This document shows, piece by piece, positions 8,816 to 16,854 of a DNA stretch of 64,000 bases. Both the position numbers and the translations under genes were made by a program. Source of the stretch: Arthrobacter sp. Soc17.1.1.1 (GTDB taxonomy: Bacteria; Actinomycetota; Actinomycetes; Actinomycetales; Micrococcaceae); contig NZ_JBAJII010000001.1 in NCBI RefSeq assembly GCF_036867195.1, positions 3,286,001-3,350,000 on the forward strand, written 5' to 3'. The notes under the pieces are model-generated. The model ran no database searches, was not told where the DNA came from, and saw nothing but the letters and a program-made list of their open reading frames with translations. Every line of letters begins with the position of its first letter. The first letter of the stretch is position 1.

Positions 8816-9417
8816 ACGTCCGCCGTCCGGCCGGCGGCGAAGGCGGACAGCACGCCCGTCCTCGCGAGTCCCCGCATGGCCAGCCAGGACAGCAGGCCCG
8901 CGATGACGACCCCGGAGATCCCGGCGAACAGCACGTAGAGCAGCTGGAACTCGATGCTCCAGAGCGCGTTGTAGAGGATGTTCTCGCTGATCGCCAGCGC
9001 CAGGCCCGCTCCGAGGCCGGCGAGGAGCGCGACGGAGAGGTTCCACTTGCGGTAGAGGAACAGCAGGAAGACGAGCTCCGCGCCCGCGCCCTGGATGGCC
9101 CCGGAGAGCAGGACGCTGAGCCCGAACTGCGTGCCGATGAGGGCCGAGACCGCCGCCGCGAAGGTCTCGCAGTAGATGGCGGCGCCGGGCTTGCGGATGA
9201 TGAGCCCGCCGAGCACGCCGGCGATGAGCCAGCCGCCCGTGTACAGACCGCCGACCGGCGGGAAGCCTGCGGCGAGGATGCTGATGCCGGAGTAGCCGGC
9301 GGACCAGACGAAGAACAGCACGCCGACGGCGACGGCGATGACCGAGGCCACCACGATGTCGACGACGCGCCACTGCCTGGTGGTCCGGGTGCCCGGTAGG
9401 GCTGTTGATGATGCCAT
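8812..9417 (-). CDS. ECF transporter substrate-binding S component, YkoE family
   Basis: A 201-residue, almost wholly hydrophobic protein with about five to six membrane segments, matching the YkoE family of ECF S components. These bind thiamine or hydroxymethylpyrimidine in the membrane and dock onto the T component and the ATPase. Recognisable stretches are ISILAAGFPPVGGLYTGGW and the conserved SENILYNALW. The ATG at 9417 has a strong AGGAGG upstream. The TPP riboswitch in its leader supports a role in thiamine supply. Thiamine itself versus its pyrimidine moiety cannot be decided from sequence. Confidence 0.88.
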   Translation of the reverse strand: MASSTALPGTRTTRQWRVVDIVVASVIAVAVGVLFFVWSAGYSGISILAAGFPPVGGLYTGGWLIAGVLGGLIIRKPGAAIYCETFAAAVSALIGTQFGLSVLLSGAIQGAGAELVFLLFLYRKWNLSVALLAGLGAGLALAISENILYNALWSIEFQLLYVLFAGISGVVIAGLLSWLAMRGLARTGVLSAFAAGRTADV

Positions 9418-9490
9418 GGGATTCCTCCTGGGATGCAGGAGGGGATGGTGGCGGGCGATCACCGCAGCGACGTCCGTGCACCCTGAGAAC

Positions 9491-9597
9491 TCGACTCCCT
9501 TCGCCGGTACTAGCCGGATCAGGTTCGAGGGTCTGCGGCGGTCCGCACTCTCAGCGCCCGCTCCGGCAGCATGCTGCGGATCGGCGCTCCCCTGTCG
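9491..9597 (-). promoter_or_regulatory. TPP (thiamine pyrophosphate) riboswitch
   Basis: Read on the minus strand, the leader contains ACAGGGGAGCG, then GCGCTGAGAGTGCGG, then GACCCTCGAACCTGATC, then the closing GCTAGTACCGGCGAAGGGA. These are the Thi-box consensus strings in the right order. The P3 arm is somewhat long (an extra GC-rich hairpin near 9560-9580). It ends about 75 bases before the YkoE ATG. High TPP would be expected to shut off the importer. TAGGAT further upstream, around 9620, is a possible -10. The rest of the gap at 9418-9748 shows no gene. Confidence 0.93.
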
Positions 9598-9748
9598 TTG
9601 TTGGTTGAGCGCTACCGATCCTACACCGGCGCGTCGCGCCGCCGTGCGCCGGTGTGCGGTCCGCAGGAGCCGGCCGAGCTGCCCCTGCGGAGGGGCGAGG
9701 AGCACGACTAGGCTAGGGCAAGGACTATTCGGACCAGAAGGAGAAACC

Positions 9749-10009
9749 ATGACCCTGGTGTTCAAGTTGCTCGGCGTCGGCATGAGCGTCGGTGCGGGCT
9801 TCGTCGGGACGAAGCTCGTCGACTTCCTGTGGGAGAAGATCACGGGTGAGGCGCCCCCGAAGAGCAAGGACGGGCTCGAGAACACGCTGCGCTCCGCCCT
9901 GGTGTTCGCGATCATCTCGGGTGCCGTGAGCACCACGATCCAGGTGCTCACCAACCGCTCCACGCAGAAGGCCATCGAACGGTTCGCGAAGACCCGCGAC
10001 CTGACCTGA
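9749..10009 (+). CDS. Small membrane-associated protein, DUF4235-like
   Basis: An 86-residue protein with two hydrophobic stretches (about 3-25 and 49-65) and a basic C-terminus (STQKAIERFAKTRDLT). The pattern resembles the actinobacterial DUF4235 family, whose function is unknown; that match is from memory. AAGGAG precedes the ATG, and the third-base composition is typical for the region, so the gene is real. It stands alone, diverging from the TPP-controlled operon and converging on the FUSC-like gene, with a strong shared hairpin between them. Confidence 0.75.
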   Translation: MTLVFKLLGVGMSVGAGFVGTKLVDFLWEKITGEAPPKSKDGLENTLRSALVFAIISGAVSTTIQVLTNRSTQKAIERFAKTRDLT

Positions 10010-10021
10010 TCCGCCGCGGAG

Positions 10022-10062
10022 AGGGGAGGAGGGACGCCCGCCCCGGGTGTCCCTCCTCCCCT
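10022..10062. terminator. Strong bidirectional terminator hairpin
   Basis: AGGGGAGGAGGGACGCC (10022-10038) pairs with 10045-10062 through a stem of about 17 bp, with one G-T pair and a 6-7-base loop. It lies between two convergent genes and can serve both. Confidence 0.8.
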
Positions 10063-10070
10063 TCGTCGTC

Positions 10071-11198
10071 CTAGTCCGCGCCCTCGATGTGCAGCCCGGG
10101 TGTCACGGCCTGCACGATGCGATGCAGGCTCATGGCGATCGCGGCCGCCGCACCGAAGGGCACGTCCCGACTGGACGACTCGTAGGCCGCCGAGGCGAGT
10201 GCCTGCAGGCTCTCCTCCGCCGCGCGGAGGGTCGCGGCGTCGTCCTCCTCGACCGTCCAGAGATCGAGGACGTCGCCCACGGCGGTGAAGGCCCGCTGGA
10301 GGGGCGGCCGGACCGCCGCCGGGATGGGGTGCTCCCTGGACGTCCCGTGGAGCCCGTCCTGCAGCATGTTGGTGATGTTCAGCGTGTGGGCCGCGACGAC
10401 CTCGAGGACCTCGACGTGCCGGTGGTCGCTCCGGACGTCGCGTGGGTGGAAGCGCCGCCGCACGTTGCCCTTGCGGCTCTCGTCCGCGTACTGCAGCGCG
10501 TTGCGCGCGTTGCGGGCCGACGCCTGGAGGTCGTCCCGCCGTTCCGACCAGCGCGGATCGTCGGTGTCCCAGTCCTCCTCGAGGGCCTCGCCCATCTCCT
10601 GCAGCTGGCGGGCGGCCGTCCTGCGGAGCCGGCTCATCTGGCCCACGGCGTCGTCCAGGTTGAGCGGCGGCAGGATCAGCGCGCTCACCGCGAGCCCCAC
10701 GCCCACCCCCACCACCGTCTGGACGAAGTAGCCCAGCGAGTACCCGAGGTTCTCGTTGCCGATGACGAGGACGAACAGCCCGGCGGACGCGATCCCCGAG
10801 CCGCCGCCGGCCGTCCTCCTCAGGGCTCCCGCGAGGAGGACGCCCACCCCGACCACGAAGGCGATCGTCCCCCAGTTCGGCTCTCCGGCCCAGACCGCGA
10901 CGTGGGCCAGGACGATCCCGATGGTGAGGCCGATGACCGTCTGCAGCCCCGACTTCAGCGTCCCGGCGACGGTCGGGTAGATCGCGAGCAGCGCACCGAG
11001 CGGCGCGTAGTAGGGGTACCGGGAGGCCTCTCCGGGGATGGCGAGTGCGATGGTCCAGGCGAGGGCCGCGGCGAGGGCGGCCTTCGCCGCGAGCAGGAGT
11101 TGCGGGTCGAGCACCGCGGACCGCAGGCGGTCCTTCAGGTCGTCGTCGAGGCGGGCGGCGAGGACGCCACGGCCGCGGGGAATCCTGTTCTTGGCCAT
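10071..11198 (-). CDS. FUSC-like / aromatic acid exporter family membrane protein
   Basis: A 375-residue protein. Residues of about 35-185 form a bundle of some six membrane helices (including the ALLAIYPTVAGTLKSGLQ segment), typical of the FUSC/ArAE_1 superfamily. A cytoplasmic helical half with many Arg, Asp and Glu residues follows from about 190. FUSC-like proteins are linked to efflux of aromatic acids or drugs, but the actinobacterial members have no established substrate. The ATG at 11198 starts MAKNRIPRGRG. The gene diverges from a small membrane-protein gene, with a conserved-looking inverted repeat between them. Confidence 0.75.
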   Translation of the reverse strand: MAKNRIPRGRGVLAARLDDDLKDRLRSAVLDPQLLLAAKAALAAALAWTIALAIPGEASRYPYYAPLGALLAIYPTVAGTLKSGLQTVIGLTIGIVLAHVAVWAGEPNWGTIAFVVGVGVLLAGALRRTAGGGSGIASAGLFVLVIGNENLGYSLGYFVQTVVGVGVGLAVSALILPPLNLDDAVGQMSRLRRTAARQLQEMGEALEEDWDTDDPRWSERRDDLQASARNARNALQYADESRKGNVRRRFHPRDVRSDHRHVEVLEVVAAHTLNITNMLQDGLHGTSREHPIPAAVRPPLQRAFTAVGDVLDLWTVEEDDAATLRAAEESLQALASAAYESSSRDVPFGAAAAIAMSLHRIVQAVTPGLHIEGAD

Positions 11199-11305
11199 CC
11201 GAGCAGTATCGCAGCCGCTCCTGACCGGACCCAGGACGCCGGGTCGCCGGGTCGCCGTCGTGGGTGCCGCCGCGGGGATGACCCGGGCCGGGCGCGTTCC
11301 CCCTC

Positions 11306-11336
11306 AGGGATGACGCGCCGGAGGGCGTTCATCCCT
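11306..11336. promoter_or_regulatory. Inverted repeat, candidate response-regulator operator
   Basis: AGGGATGA (11306-11313) and TCATCCCT (11329-11336) are perfect inverted arms separated by 15 bp, between two divergent genes. CCCTCAGGGATGA at 11301-11313 resembles boxes I recall for LiaR-like regulators. TACGCT directly after the right arm could be a -10 for the downstream small gene. Functional assignment is inference. Confidence 0.4.
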
Positions 11337-11366
11337 ACGCTGGACGGGTCGAGGGAAGGAGCGGGC

Positions 11367-11621
11367 ATGCGATTCGTGCAGAGCAGGACCCTCTGGTTCG
11401 TGGCCACCGTGCTGGTGGTGACGCCGATCCTCGTCGCCGCCCACACCGAGACCGGCCGGGGGCTGGAGACCGCCGTCCTCCTCAGTCTCGTGACGGCTGC
11501 CGCGATCGGGGGTCTCAACGCCGCCCTCCTCGGCCGCCGCGACCGCGGGCAGGCGCACGGCCGGGACGCACGAAGGACCGCCCCGGGCGGGACGGTCCTT
11601 CAGCGCGATCACCGGGACTAG
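11367..11621 (+). CDS. Small two-helix membrane protein, unknown
   Basis: An 84-residue ORF preceded by GAAGGAG at good spacing and with strong GC bias at third positions. It has two predicted membrane segments, LWFVATVLVVTPILVAA (about 9-25) and AVLLSLVTAAAIGGLNAALL (36-55), then a basic, Gly/Arg-rich tail. I recognise no family. It overlaps the convergent permease gene by four bases, and its last 50 bases contain the hairpin that probably ends that permease's transcript, so the tail may be shorter in relatives. The inverted repeat 30 bp upstream suggests a specific regulator. Confidence 0.6.
   Translation: MRFVQSRTLWFVATVLVVTPILVAAHTETGRGLETAVLLSLVTAAAIGGLNAALLGRRDRGQAHGRDARRTAPGGTVLQRDHRD
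11573..11600 (-). terminator. Hairpin terminator after the amino-acid permease
   Basis: AAGGACCG (11573-11580) pairs with CGGTCCTT (11593-11600), starting 18 bp past the minus-strand permease stop. It lies inside the 3' end of the small plus-strand gene. Confidence 0.6.
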
Positions 11622-13102
11622 GCGCGGGCCGTGCGCGCGGCCTGTTCGCTCCGCACCAGGGCCCTGTGCTCCTCGATGCGGGCCTGCTGCAGGGGCGTCC
11701 TGCGGTTCAGGGACCACGCGGCGCCGAGCAGGATGAACCACACAGGGGCCACGAACAGCGCCAGGCGGGTGTCCTCCGCCTGCGCGAGGGCGACGAGCAT
11801 GAACAGGAAGAACGCGAGGACCACGTACGGCATGAACGAGGAGCCGGGCATCCTGAACGACGACGCCTCGTGCAGTTCGGGCCGGCGACGCCGGAACGCG
11901 AGGTAGCTGATGAGGATCATGGACCACACGAACATCGTCAGCACCGAGGCGACCGACGTGACGATCGTGAAGGCTCCGATCACGGAGTCGCCCGAGTAGA
12001 GCAGGATCAGCCCGGCGAGCAGGAAGATGCAGGAGAACAGCAGGGCGTTCTGCGGCACCTTGCGGGAGCTGAGCCTGCCGAAGGACGTCGGTGCGTTGCC
12101 GTCCTGGGCCAGCCCGTAGACCATGCGCGACGTCGAGTAGATGCCGGAGTTGGCACTGGACGCGGCCGAGGTCAGCACCACGAGGTTCACGACGACGGCG
12201 GCGATCCCGAGGCCCGCGAGGGTGAACATCCCGATGAACGGGCTGTTGGCGGCGTCGATGGTGCGCCACGGGTTGACGGCCATGATGACGGTGAGCGCGC
12301 CCACGTAGAAGAGCAGGACGCGGAGGGGGATGGAGTTCACGGCGCGGGGCAGCGTCTTCTCGGGGTCCTTCGTCTCGGCGGCGGCGGTGCCGACGAGCTC
12401 GATGCCGGCGAACGCGAAGATCGCGATCTGGAAGCCGAGGATGAAGCCGAAGAGGCCGTGCGGGAACATGCCGCCGTCGTTCCAGATGTTGGCGAGGTCC
12501 GCCACCTGGCCGCCGGGGGACTGGAAGCGCGTGGCGATCATGACGATGCCGGTGACGATCAGCGCGAGGATGGCGACCACCTTGATGATGGCGAACCAGA
12601 ACTCCGCCTCGCCGAACGCCTTCACGGTCGGGAGGTTGAGGAGCAGCAGCACCACGGGGGTGGCGAGCGCCGGGATCCACAGCGGGGTCCCGGGCGCGAG
12701 GATGTCCACGTAGCCCGCGATGGCCACGATGTCCGCGACACCGGTGACCACCCAGAAGAACCAGTAGGACCACCCCGTGAAGAACCCTGCCCAGGGGCCG
12801 AGCAGGTCGCCGGCGAAGTCGCTGAAGGACTTGTACTCGAGGTTGGAGAGCAGGAGCTCGCCCATGGCGCGCATGACGAAGAACAGCATGAAGCCGATGA
12901 TCATGTACACGAAGATCACGGAGGGGCCGGCGAGCGAGATGGTCTTGCCGGAGCCCATGAAGAGGCCGGTGCCGATGGCCCCGCCGATGGCGAGCAGCTG
13001 GATGTGGCGGTTGCTCAGGGACCGGCTGAGATGCGGTGACTGGTGCTGGTCACCGACGGCGGGGGCCGCCGAGACCTGCACCGGGGAAGCGGATTCGGGC
13101 AT
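11618..13102 (-). CDS. Amino-acid permease of the AAT/APC family (CycA/AroP-like)
   Basis: A 494-residue permease with about 12 membrane helices. The start of helix 1, LLAIGGAIGTGLFMGSGKTI, holds the conserved Gly-rich unwound substrate-binding stretch. FAFAGIELVGTAAAETKDPE in helix 6 is the hallmark of the AAT subfamily, which includes CycA (D-serine/D-alanine/glycine), AroP and GabP. Proton-coupled uptake of a neutral amino acid is the likely role; the substrate cannot be fixed from sequence. The ATG at 13102 is preceded by GGAAGGAAT about 10 bases upstream. The gene diverges from the SulP transporter. Confidence 0.88.
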   Translation of the reverse strand: MPESASPVQVSAAPAVGDQHQSPHLSRSLSNRHIQLLAIGGAIGTGLFMGSGKTISLAGPSVIFVYMIIGFMLFFVMRAMGELLLSNLEYKSFSDFAGDLLGPWAGFFTGWSYWFFWVVTGVADIVAIAGYVDILAPGTPLWIPALATPVVLLLLNLPTVKAFGEAEFWFAIIKVVAILALIVTGIVMIATRFQSPGGQVADLANIWNDGGMFPHGLFGFILGFQIAIFAFAGIELVGTAAAETKDPEKTLPRAVNSIPLRVLLFYVGALTVIMAVNPWRTIDAANSPFIGMFTLAGLGIAAVVVNLVVLTSAASSANSGIYSTSRMVYGLAQDGNAPTSFGRLSSRKVPQNALLFSCIFLLAGLILLYSGDSVIGAFTIVTSVASVLTMFVWSMILISYLAFRRRRPELHEASSFRMPGSSFMPYVVLAFFLFMLVALAQAEDTRLALFVAPVWFILLGAAWSLNRRTPLQQARIEEHRALVRSEQAARTARA

Positions 13103-13403
13103 GGGGTATGGATTCCTTCCGCGGGCGCAGGACCTGTGGCCGAGCTGCGAGCGCGTGGGTCGGAGCGATGAGGACAGACCTAAAACCCTGAACCGTCGCC
13201 GGGCGTGAGTCAAATCACGCGCCTCCACGCCCTCGTCCCGCACACCCGGGCGGCCCCCTTCGACCGGCCCGCCGTCGGTGCCGGCCGTCGCTGTACTGTG
13301 GATGACCACGGGGTTCCCGTACGACGGCAGAGCCGGTTCCCCACCTCCAGCGGTGACCTCTTCCCGCCCGTCCCAGCACCCGCGACACACGAAGGACCCC
13401 TCC
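13103..13403. other. Divergent intergenic region, amino-acid permease / SulP
   Basis: These 301 bp contain no convincing gene. GCCGTCG (13284-13290) and CGACGGC (13322-13328) are perfect 7-base inverted arms that flank CTGTACTGTGGATG, which could hold a -10 (TACTGT). GAAGGACC just before 13404 is the ribosome-binding site of the SulP gene. Promoters for both divergent genes must lie here. Confidence 0.4.
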
Positions 13404-14927
13404 ATGTCAGCAGCCGCGCCCACCGCGACCACGGCACCCTCTCCCGTCGAACGCCAGTCCGTCACCCGGACCCTGCGGGATCCGCGCCTGCTGAAGACGG
13501 AGGTCCTCGCGGGGCTCGTCGTCGCCCTCGCCCTGATCCCGGAGGCGATCGCGTTCTCGATCATCGCCGGCGTCGACCCTCGCCTGGGCCTGTTCGCCTC
13601 CTTCACCATGGCCGTGTCCATCGCGTTCCTCGGCGGGCGCCCCGCCATGATCTCGGCCGCCACCGGCGCGGTCGCCCTCGTCATCGCACCCCTGGTCGCC
13701 GACCACGGGGTGGACTACCTGATCGCAGCCGTCATCCTCGGCGGGATCTTCCAGGTGGTCCTCGGCATGACCGGCGTCGCACGGCTGATGAGGTTCATCC
13801 CCCGCTCGGTCATGGTGGGCTTCGTCAACGCCCTGGCGATCCTGATCTTCCTCTCCCAGGTCCCCGAACTGCTGGGCGTCCCGTGGCTGGTGTACCCGAT
13901 GGTCGCCGTCGGCCTGCTCATCGTCTTCGGCCTTCCGCGACTGACGACGGTGGTCCCGGCGCCGCTGGTCGCGATCGTGGTCCTCACCGTCTTCGCCGTC
14001 CTCGCCCAGGTGCCCGTCCCGACCGTCGGCGACAAGGGCGACCTGCCCGAGAACCTGCCGTCCCTGTTCTTCCCGGACGTCCCGCCGACCCTCGAGACCC
14101 TCCGGATCATCGCCCCGTTCGCGCTGGCCCTGGCCGCCGTCGGACTCCTCGAATCCCTCATGACGGCGAAGCTCGTCGACGACATCACCGACACCCGCTC
14201 GAACAAGACCCGCGAGTCCTGGGGGCAGGGCGCGGCGAACATCATCACCGGCCTCTTCGGCGGCATGGGCGGGTGCGCGATGATCGGCCAGACCATGATC
14301 AACGTCAAGGCCTCCGGGGCACGCACCCGCATCTCCACCTTCCTCGCCGGGATCTTCCTGCTCGTCCTCGTCGTGGCCCTCGGCGACATCGTGGCCCTCA
14401 TCCCGATGGCCGCCCTCGTCGCCGTGATGGTCTTCGTGTCCATCGCGACCTTCGACTGGCACAGCATCCGCCCCTCCACCCTGAAGCGGATGCCCGGGAG
14501 CGAGACCACCGTCATGCTCGCCACCGTGATCGTGACCGTCTGGACGCACAACCTGGCGATCGGCGTCGGCGTCGGCGTGCTGGTGGCCATGGTGGCCTTC
14601 GCCCGCCGCGTCGCCCACGTCGTCACCGTCGAGCGCACAGAGAACACCGTGGACGGTGAGCGCCACGCCACCTACACCGTGAACGGTGAACTGTTCTTCG
14701 CGTCCTCGAACGACCTCTACACGCGCTTCGAGTACGCCACGGATCCGCACCGCGTCACCATCGACCTGCACGGCTCGCACCTGTGGGACGCCTCGACCAT
14801 CGCCGCCCTCGATGCCATCCAGGAGAAGTACCGCAGCCATGGCACCGAGGTGAGGATCGTGGGCCTGAACGAGGGGTCCACGCTGATGCGCGAACGCCTC
14901 GGCGGGATACTGGGCGCCGGCCACTGA
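13404..14927 (+). CDS. SulP family anion transporter with STAS domain
   Basis: A 507-residue transporter. The N-terminal membrane domain (about 30-400) begins with the SulP signature around EVLAGLVVALALIPEAIAFS and includes MISAATGAVALVIAPLV. The C-terminal STAS domain follows from about residue 405, containing VTIDLHGSHLWDASTIAALD. SulP proteins carry sulfate, bicarbonate or other anions with protons or sodium. ATG 13404 is chosen because it has a GAAGGA site and starts the conserved protein; an earlier in-frame ATG would add 42 residues of non-conserved sequence. Neither sulfate-assimilation nor carbonic-anhydrase genes are adjacent, so the anion is open. Confidence 0.88.
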   Translation: MSAAAPTATTAPSPVERQSVTRTLRDPRLLKTEVLAGLVVALALIPEAIAFSIIAGVDPRLGLFASFTMAVSIAFLGGRPAMISAATGAVALVIAPLVADHGVDYLIAAVILGGIFQVVLGMTGVARLMRFIPRSVMVGFVNALAILIFLSQVPELLGVPWLVYPMVAVGLLIVFGLPRLTTVVPAPLVAIVVLTVFAVLAQVPVPTVGDKGDLPENLPSLFFPDVPPTLETLRIIAPFALALAAVGLLESLMTAKLVDDITDTRSNKTRESWGQGAANIITGLFGGMGGCAMIGQTMINVKASGARTRISTFLAGIFLLVLVVALGDIVALIPMAALVAVMVFVSIATFDWHSIRPSTLKRMPGSETTVMLATVIVTVWTHNLAIGVGVGVLVAMVAFARRVAHVVTVERTENTVDGERHATYTVNGELFFASSNDLYTRFEYATDPHRVTIDLHGSHLWDASTIAALDAIQEKYRSHGTEVRIVGLNEGSTLMRERLGGILGAGH

Positions 14928-15051
14928 CCGCCCTCCCGCGCCGCGTCCATCCCCGCGTCCACCCCCGGGCGCATCCCCGTCGACGCACCGGCGCACCCCC
15001 GCGCCCGCCGTCCGCCGCTGTACGGCCAGGACGGCGGGCACCCGGAAGGGG

Positions 15052-15453
15052 TCAGCGGGTCTCGCCGAGGACGGCTGCGAGGGCGTCCAGGGCGCCGGGC
15101 ACGATGGAGAAGTACGCCCGGACGCCGCGCTTCTCGCGGTGCAGGATGCCCGCGTCCACGAGGATCCTCAGGTGGTGCGACACGGTGGGCTGGCCGAGGT
15201 GCAGGGGCCCGGCCAGATCGCAGACACACGCCTCGTGCCCGGCGCCGGCGGAGATCAGGGAGATCAGGCGCAGGCGGTTCGGGTCGGCGATCGCCTTGAA
15301 CTGCTGCGCGAGTTCCCCGGCCCGCTCGGCAGTCATCGCGGGAGCCCCCGGGGGCGTGCAGCCGCGATCCCCGTCGATGGCTGCGCCGGGCGGTACGGAA
15401 GCCGGTCCGGCGGCGGCGATGCGCCTCGTCCCGGGCTCTGGGAACGTCGACAT
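15052..15453 (-). CDS. arsR: ArsR-type metalloregulator
   Basis: A 133-residue winged-helix repressor. The body spans about 45-130. ACVCDLAGPLHLGQPTVSHH holds the CVC pair at the start of the DNA-recognition helix region, the usual arsenite/antimonite site of ArsR, followed by HHLRILVDAGILHREKRG (recognition helix and wing). The first 40 residues are Pro/Gly-rich and may be non-native; an internal ATG (MTAERAGELAQQ) would give a 94-residue protein closer to the usual length. It diverges from an arsenate reductase gene, and the shared intergenic region has an operator-like repeat over the promoter. Confidence 0.85.
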   Translation of the reverse strand: MSTFPEPGTRRIAAAGPASVPPGAAIDGDRGCTPPGAPAMTAERAGELAQQFKAIADPNRLRLISLISAGAGHEACVCDLAGPLHLGQPTVSHHLRILVDAGILHREKRGVRAYFSIVPGALDALAAVLGETR

Positions 15454-15472
15454 CCGGTCAGCCTATCCAGAC

Positions 15473-15503
15473 ATTGACAATCATCGATATACCTCTCCAT
15501 ACT
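15473..15503 (+). promoter_or_regulatory. arsC promoter overlapped by a likely ArsR operator
   Basis: TTGACA (15474-15479) and CATACT (15498-15503), 18 bases apart, form a good promoter for arsC. ATTGA (15473-15477) and TCGAT (15484-15488), an inverted repeat with one mismatch, cover the -35 element and spacer, where a repressor would block polymerase. ArsR binding here is inferred from position and its divergent neighbour. Confidence 0.6.
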
Positions 15504-15616
15504 CGACACCGGTCGATCCGTAGCACGGTGACTGCTCGGACGACACCCGTCGGGTCCCTCCGACTCCCCCAGCGCTCGGCCGGTCCTCCCGGGCGGGCGA
15601 CGACCGAAGGATCATC

Positions 15617-16087
15617 ATGAATACCGATCCCGCAGCTGCAGCGACCACCGACCCGAAGAAGCCGTCGGTGCTGTTCGTCTGCGTCCACAACGCCGGCCGC
15701 TCCCAGATGGCCGCCGCGTATCTGCAGCACCTCTCCGAGGGGCGGATCGAGGTGCTCTCCGCCGGATCGCAACCCGCCGATCAGGTCAACCCCGCCGCCG
15801 TCGAGGCCATGCAGGAGGAAGGCATCGACATCACGGCCGAGGCCCCGAAGATCCTCACCACCGAGGCCGTGAAGGCCTCCGACGTCGTGGTCACCATGGG
15901 GTGCGGCGACGAGTGCCCCTACTTCCCCGGCAAGCGGTACGAGGACTGGGTCCTCGAGGATCCCGCCGGGAAGGGCGTCGACTCCGTCCGCCCGATCCGC
16001 GACGAGATCCGGGGTCGCGTCGAGCAGCTCATCACCGAGCTCCTGCCCGCGGGGAGTCACGAGGGCGACGGGACCGCCCGCCTCTGA
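15617..16087 (+). CDS. arsC: Arsenate reductase, low-molecular-weight phosphatase type
   Basis: A 156-residue cytoplasmic enzyme reducing arsenate to arsenite. The phosphatase P-loop is Cys22-VHNAG-Arg28-Ser, and the general acid lies in WVLEDPAGKG (Asp115). Two further cysteines (Cys96, Cys100 in GCGDECP) are placed as in the redox relay of thioredoxin-linked ArsC. In actinobacteria, mycothiol/mycoredoxin is an alternative electron source, and the sequence alone does not decide. It diverges from arsR. No arsenite efflux gene (acr3/arsB) is adjacent, so export must be encoded elsewhere or be missing. A 10-bp hairpin follows. Confidence 0.92.
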   Translation: MNTDPAAAATTDPKKPSVLFVCVHNAGRSQMAAAYLQHLSEGRIEVLSAGSQPADQVNPAAVEAMQEEGIDITAEAPKILTTEAVKASDVVVTMGCGDECPYFPGKRYEDWVLEDPAGKGVDSVRPIRDEIRGRVEQLITELLPAGSHEGDGTARL

Positions 16088-16092
16088 CATCC

Positions 16093-16124
16093 CGGGCTCC
16101 CGGGCCGCCCGGCGCGGGAGCCCG
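16093..16124 (+). terminator. Hairpin terminator after arsC
   Basis: CGGGCTCCCG (16093-16102) pairs perfectly with CGGGAGCCCG (16115-16124), starting five bases past the stop codon. Confidence 0.75.
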
Positions 16125-16189
16125 CCCCCGTCCGGCGCCGACGCGCGACGGCCCTTCTCCCGCCCCTGCGTCCGCGCCATACTTGCCGC

Positions 16190-16837
16190 ATGACGATCCT
16201 CAGCACCCAGGACATCCTCGACGCCGGGCTCGACGACTGGCGGAAACTGACGCAGGCGCTGCACGCCCGGTTCCGTACCGGCGACTTCGCCACGGGGCTC
16301 GCGCTCGTGACCGCCATCGGCGGGCTCGCCGAGGAGGCGGGCCACCACCCCGATGTGACGCTCACCTATCCGCACGTCGACGTGAAGCTCCTGAGCCACG
16401 ACGCGGCCGGGATCACCCGGCGCGACGTCGACCTGGCCCGCCGCATCAGCGCAGCCGCCGCGGAGCGGGGCATCAGCGCCGATCCCTCCGCGCCCACCGT
16501 CGTCGAGCTCGCCCTCGACACCGCCGACGCGGCCGGCATCGGCCCGTTCTGGGCGGCCCTGCTGACCGGCGACGCCGGTGCCGTCGACGGGGACGACGTC
16601 GTCGACCCGACCGGCCGGGTGCCGCTGCTGTGGTTCCAGCACACCGACGCGCACGAGACGCCGCGCCAGCGCTTCCACCTCGATGTTTGGGTGCCCCACG
16701 ACGCGGCGGACGCGCGCATCGCCGCGGCCGTCGCGGCCGGCGGCACGGTGGTCGACGACGCCGCCGCGCCCTCCTTCACGGTGCTGACGGACGCCGAGGG
16801 CAACCGGGCGTGCGTCTGCACCGCCCTCGAACGCTGA
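16190..16837 (+). CDS. Pterin-4a-carbinolamine dehydratase-like / glyoxalase-like fusion
   Basis: A 215-residue two-domain protein. Residues 1-95 match the pterin carbinolamine dehydratase (PCD) family: EEAGHHPDVTLTYPHVDVKL carries the His52-His53 active-site pair and SHDAAGITRRDVDLA the conserved C-terminal part. Residues of about 105-215 form a VOC/glyoxalase-like domain (VVELALDTADAAGIGPFW, QRFHLDVWVPHD), which lacks an obvious complete metal triad. PCD recycles oxidised pterin cofactor of aromatic hydroxylases or acts in molybdopterin or transcription contexts. The fusion is recurrent in actinobacteria but uncharacterised as far as I know. It is followed 17 bp later by an FAD monooxygenase gene, suggesting aromatic metabolism. 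Confidence 0.8.
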   Translation: MTILSTQDILDAGLDDWRKLTQALHARFRTGDFATGLALVTAIGGLAEEAGHHPDVTLTYPHVDVKLLSHDAAGITRRDVDLARRISAAAAERGISADPSAPTVVELALDTADAAGIGPFWAALLTGDAGAVDGDDVVDPTGRVPLLWFQHTDAHETPRQRFHLDVWVPHDAADARIAAAVAAGGTVVDDAAAPSFTVLTDAEGNRACVCTALER

Positions 16838-16854
16838 AGGGCCCGGGAGGCGGC

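Noticed and set aside
5637..8906. 1089-codon plus-strand frame across several genes
   Set aside because: It runs through the ATPase gene in another frame and antisense to the ECF genes. Composition is Arg/Pro/Ser-rich without any domain.
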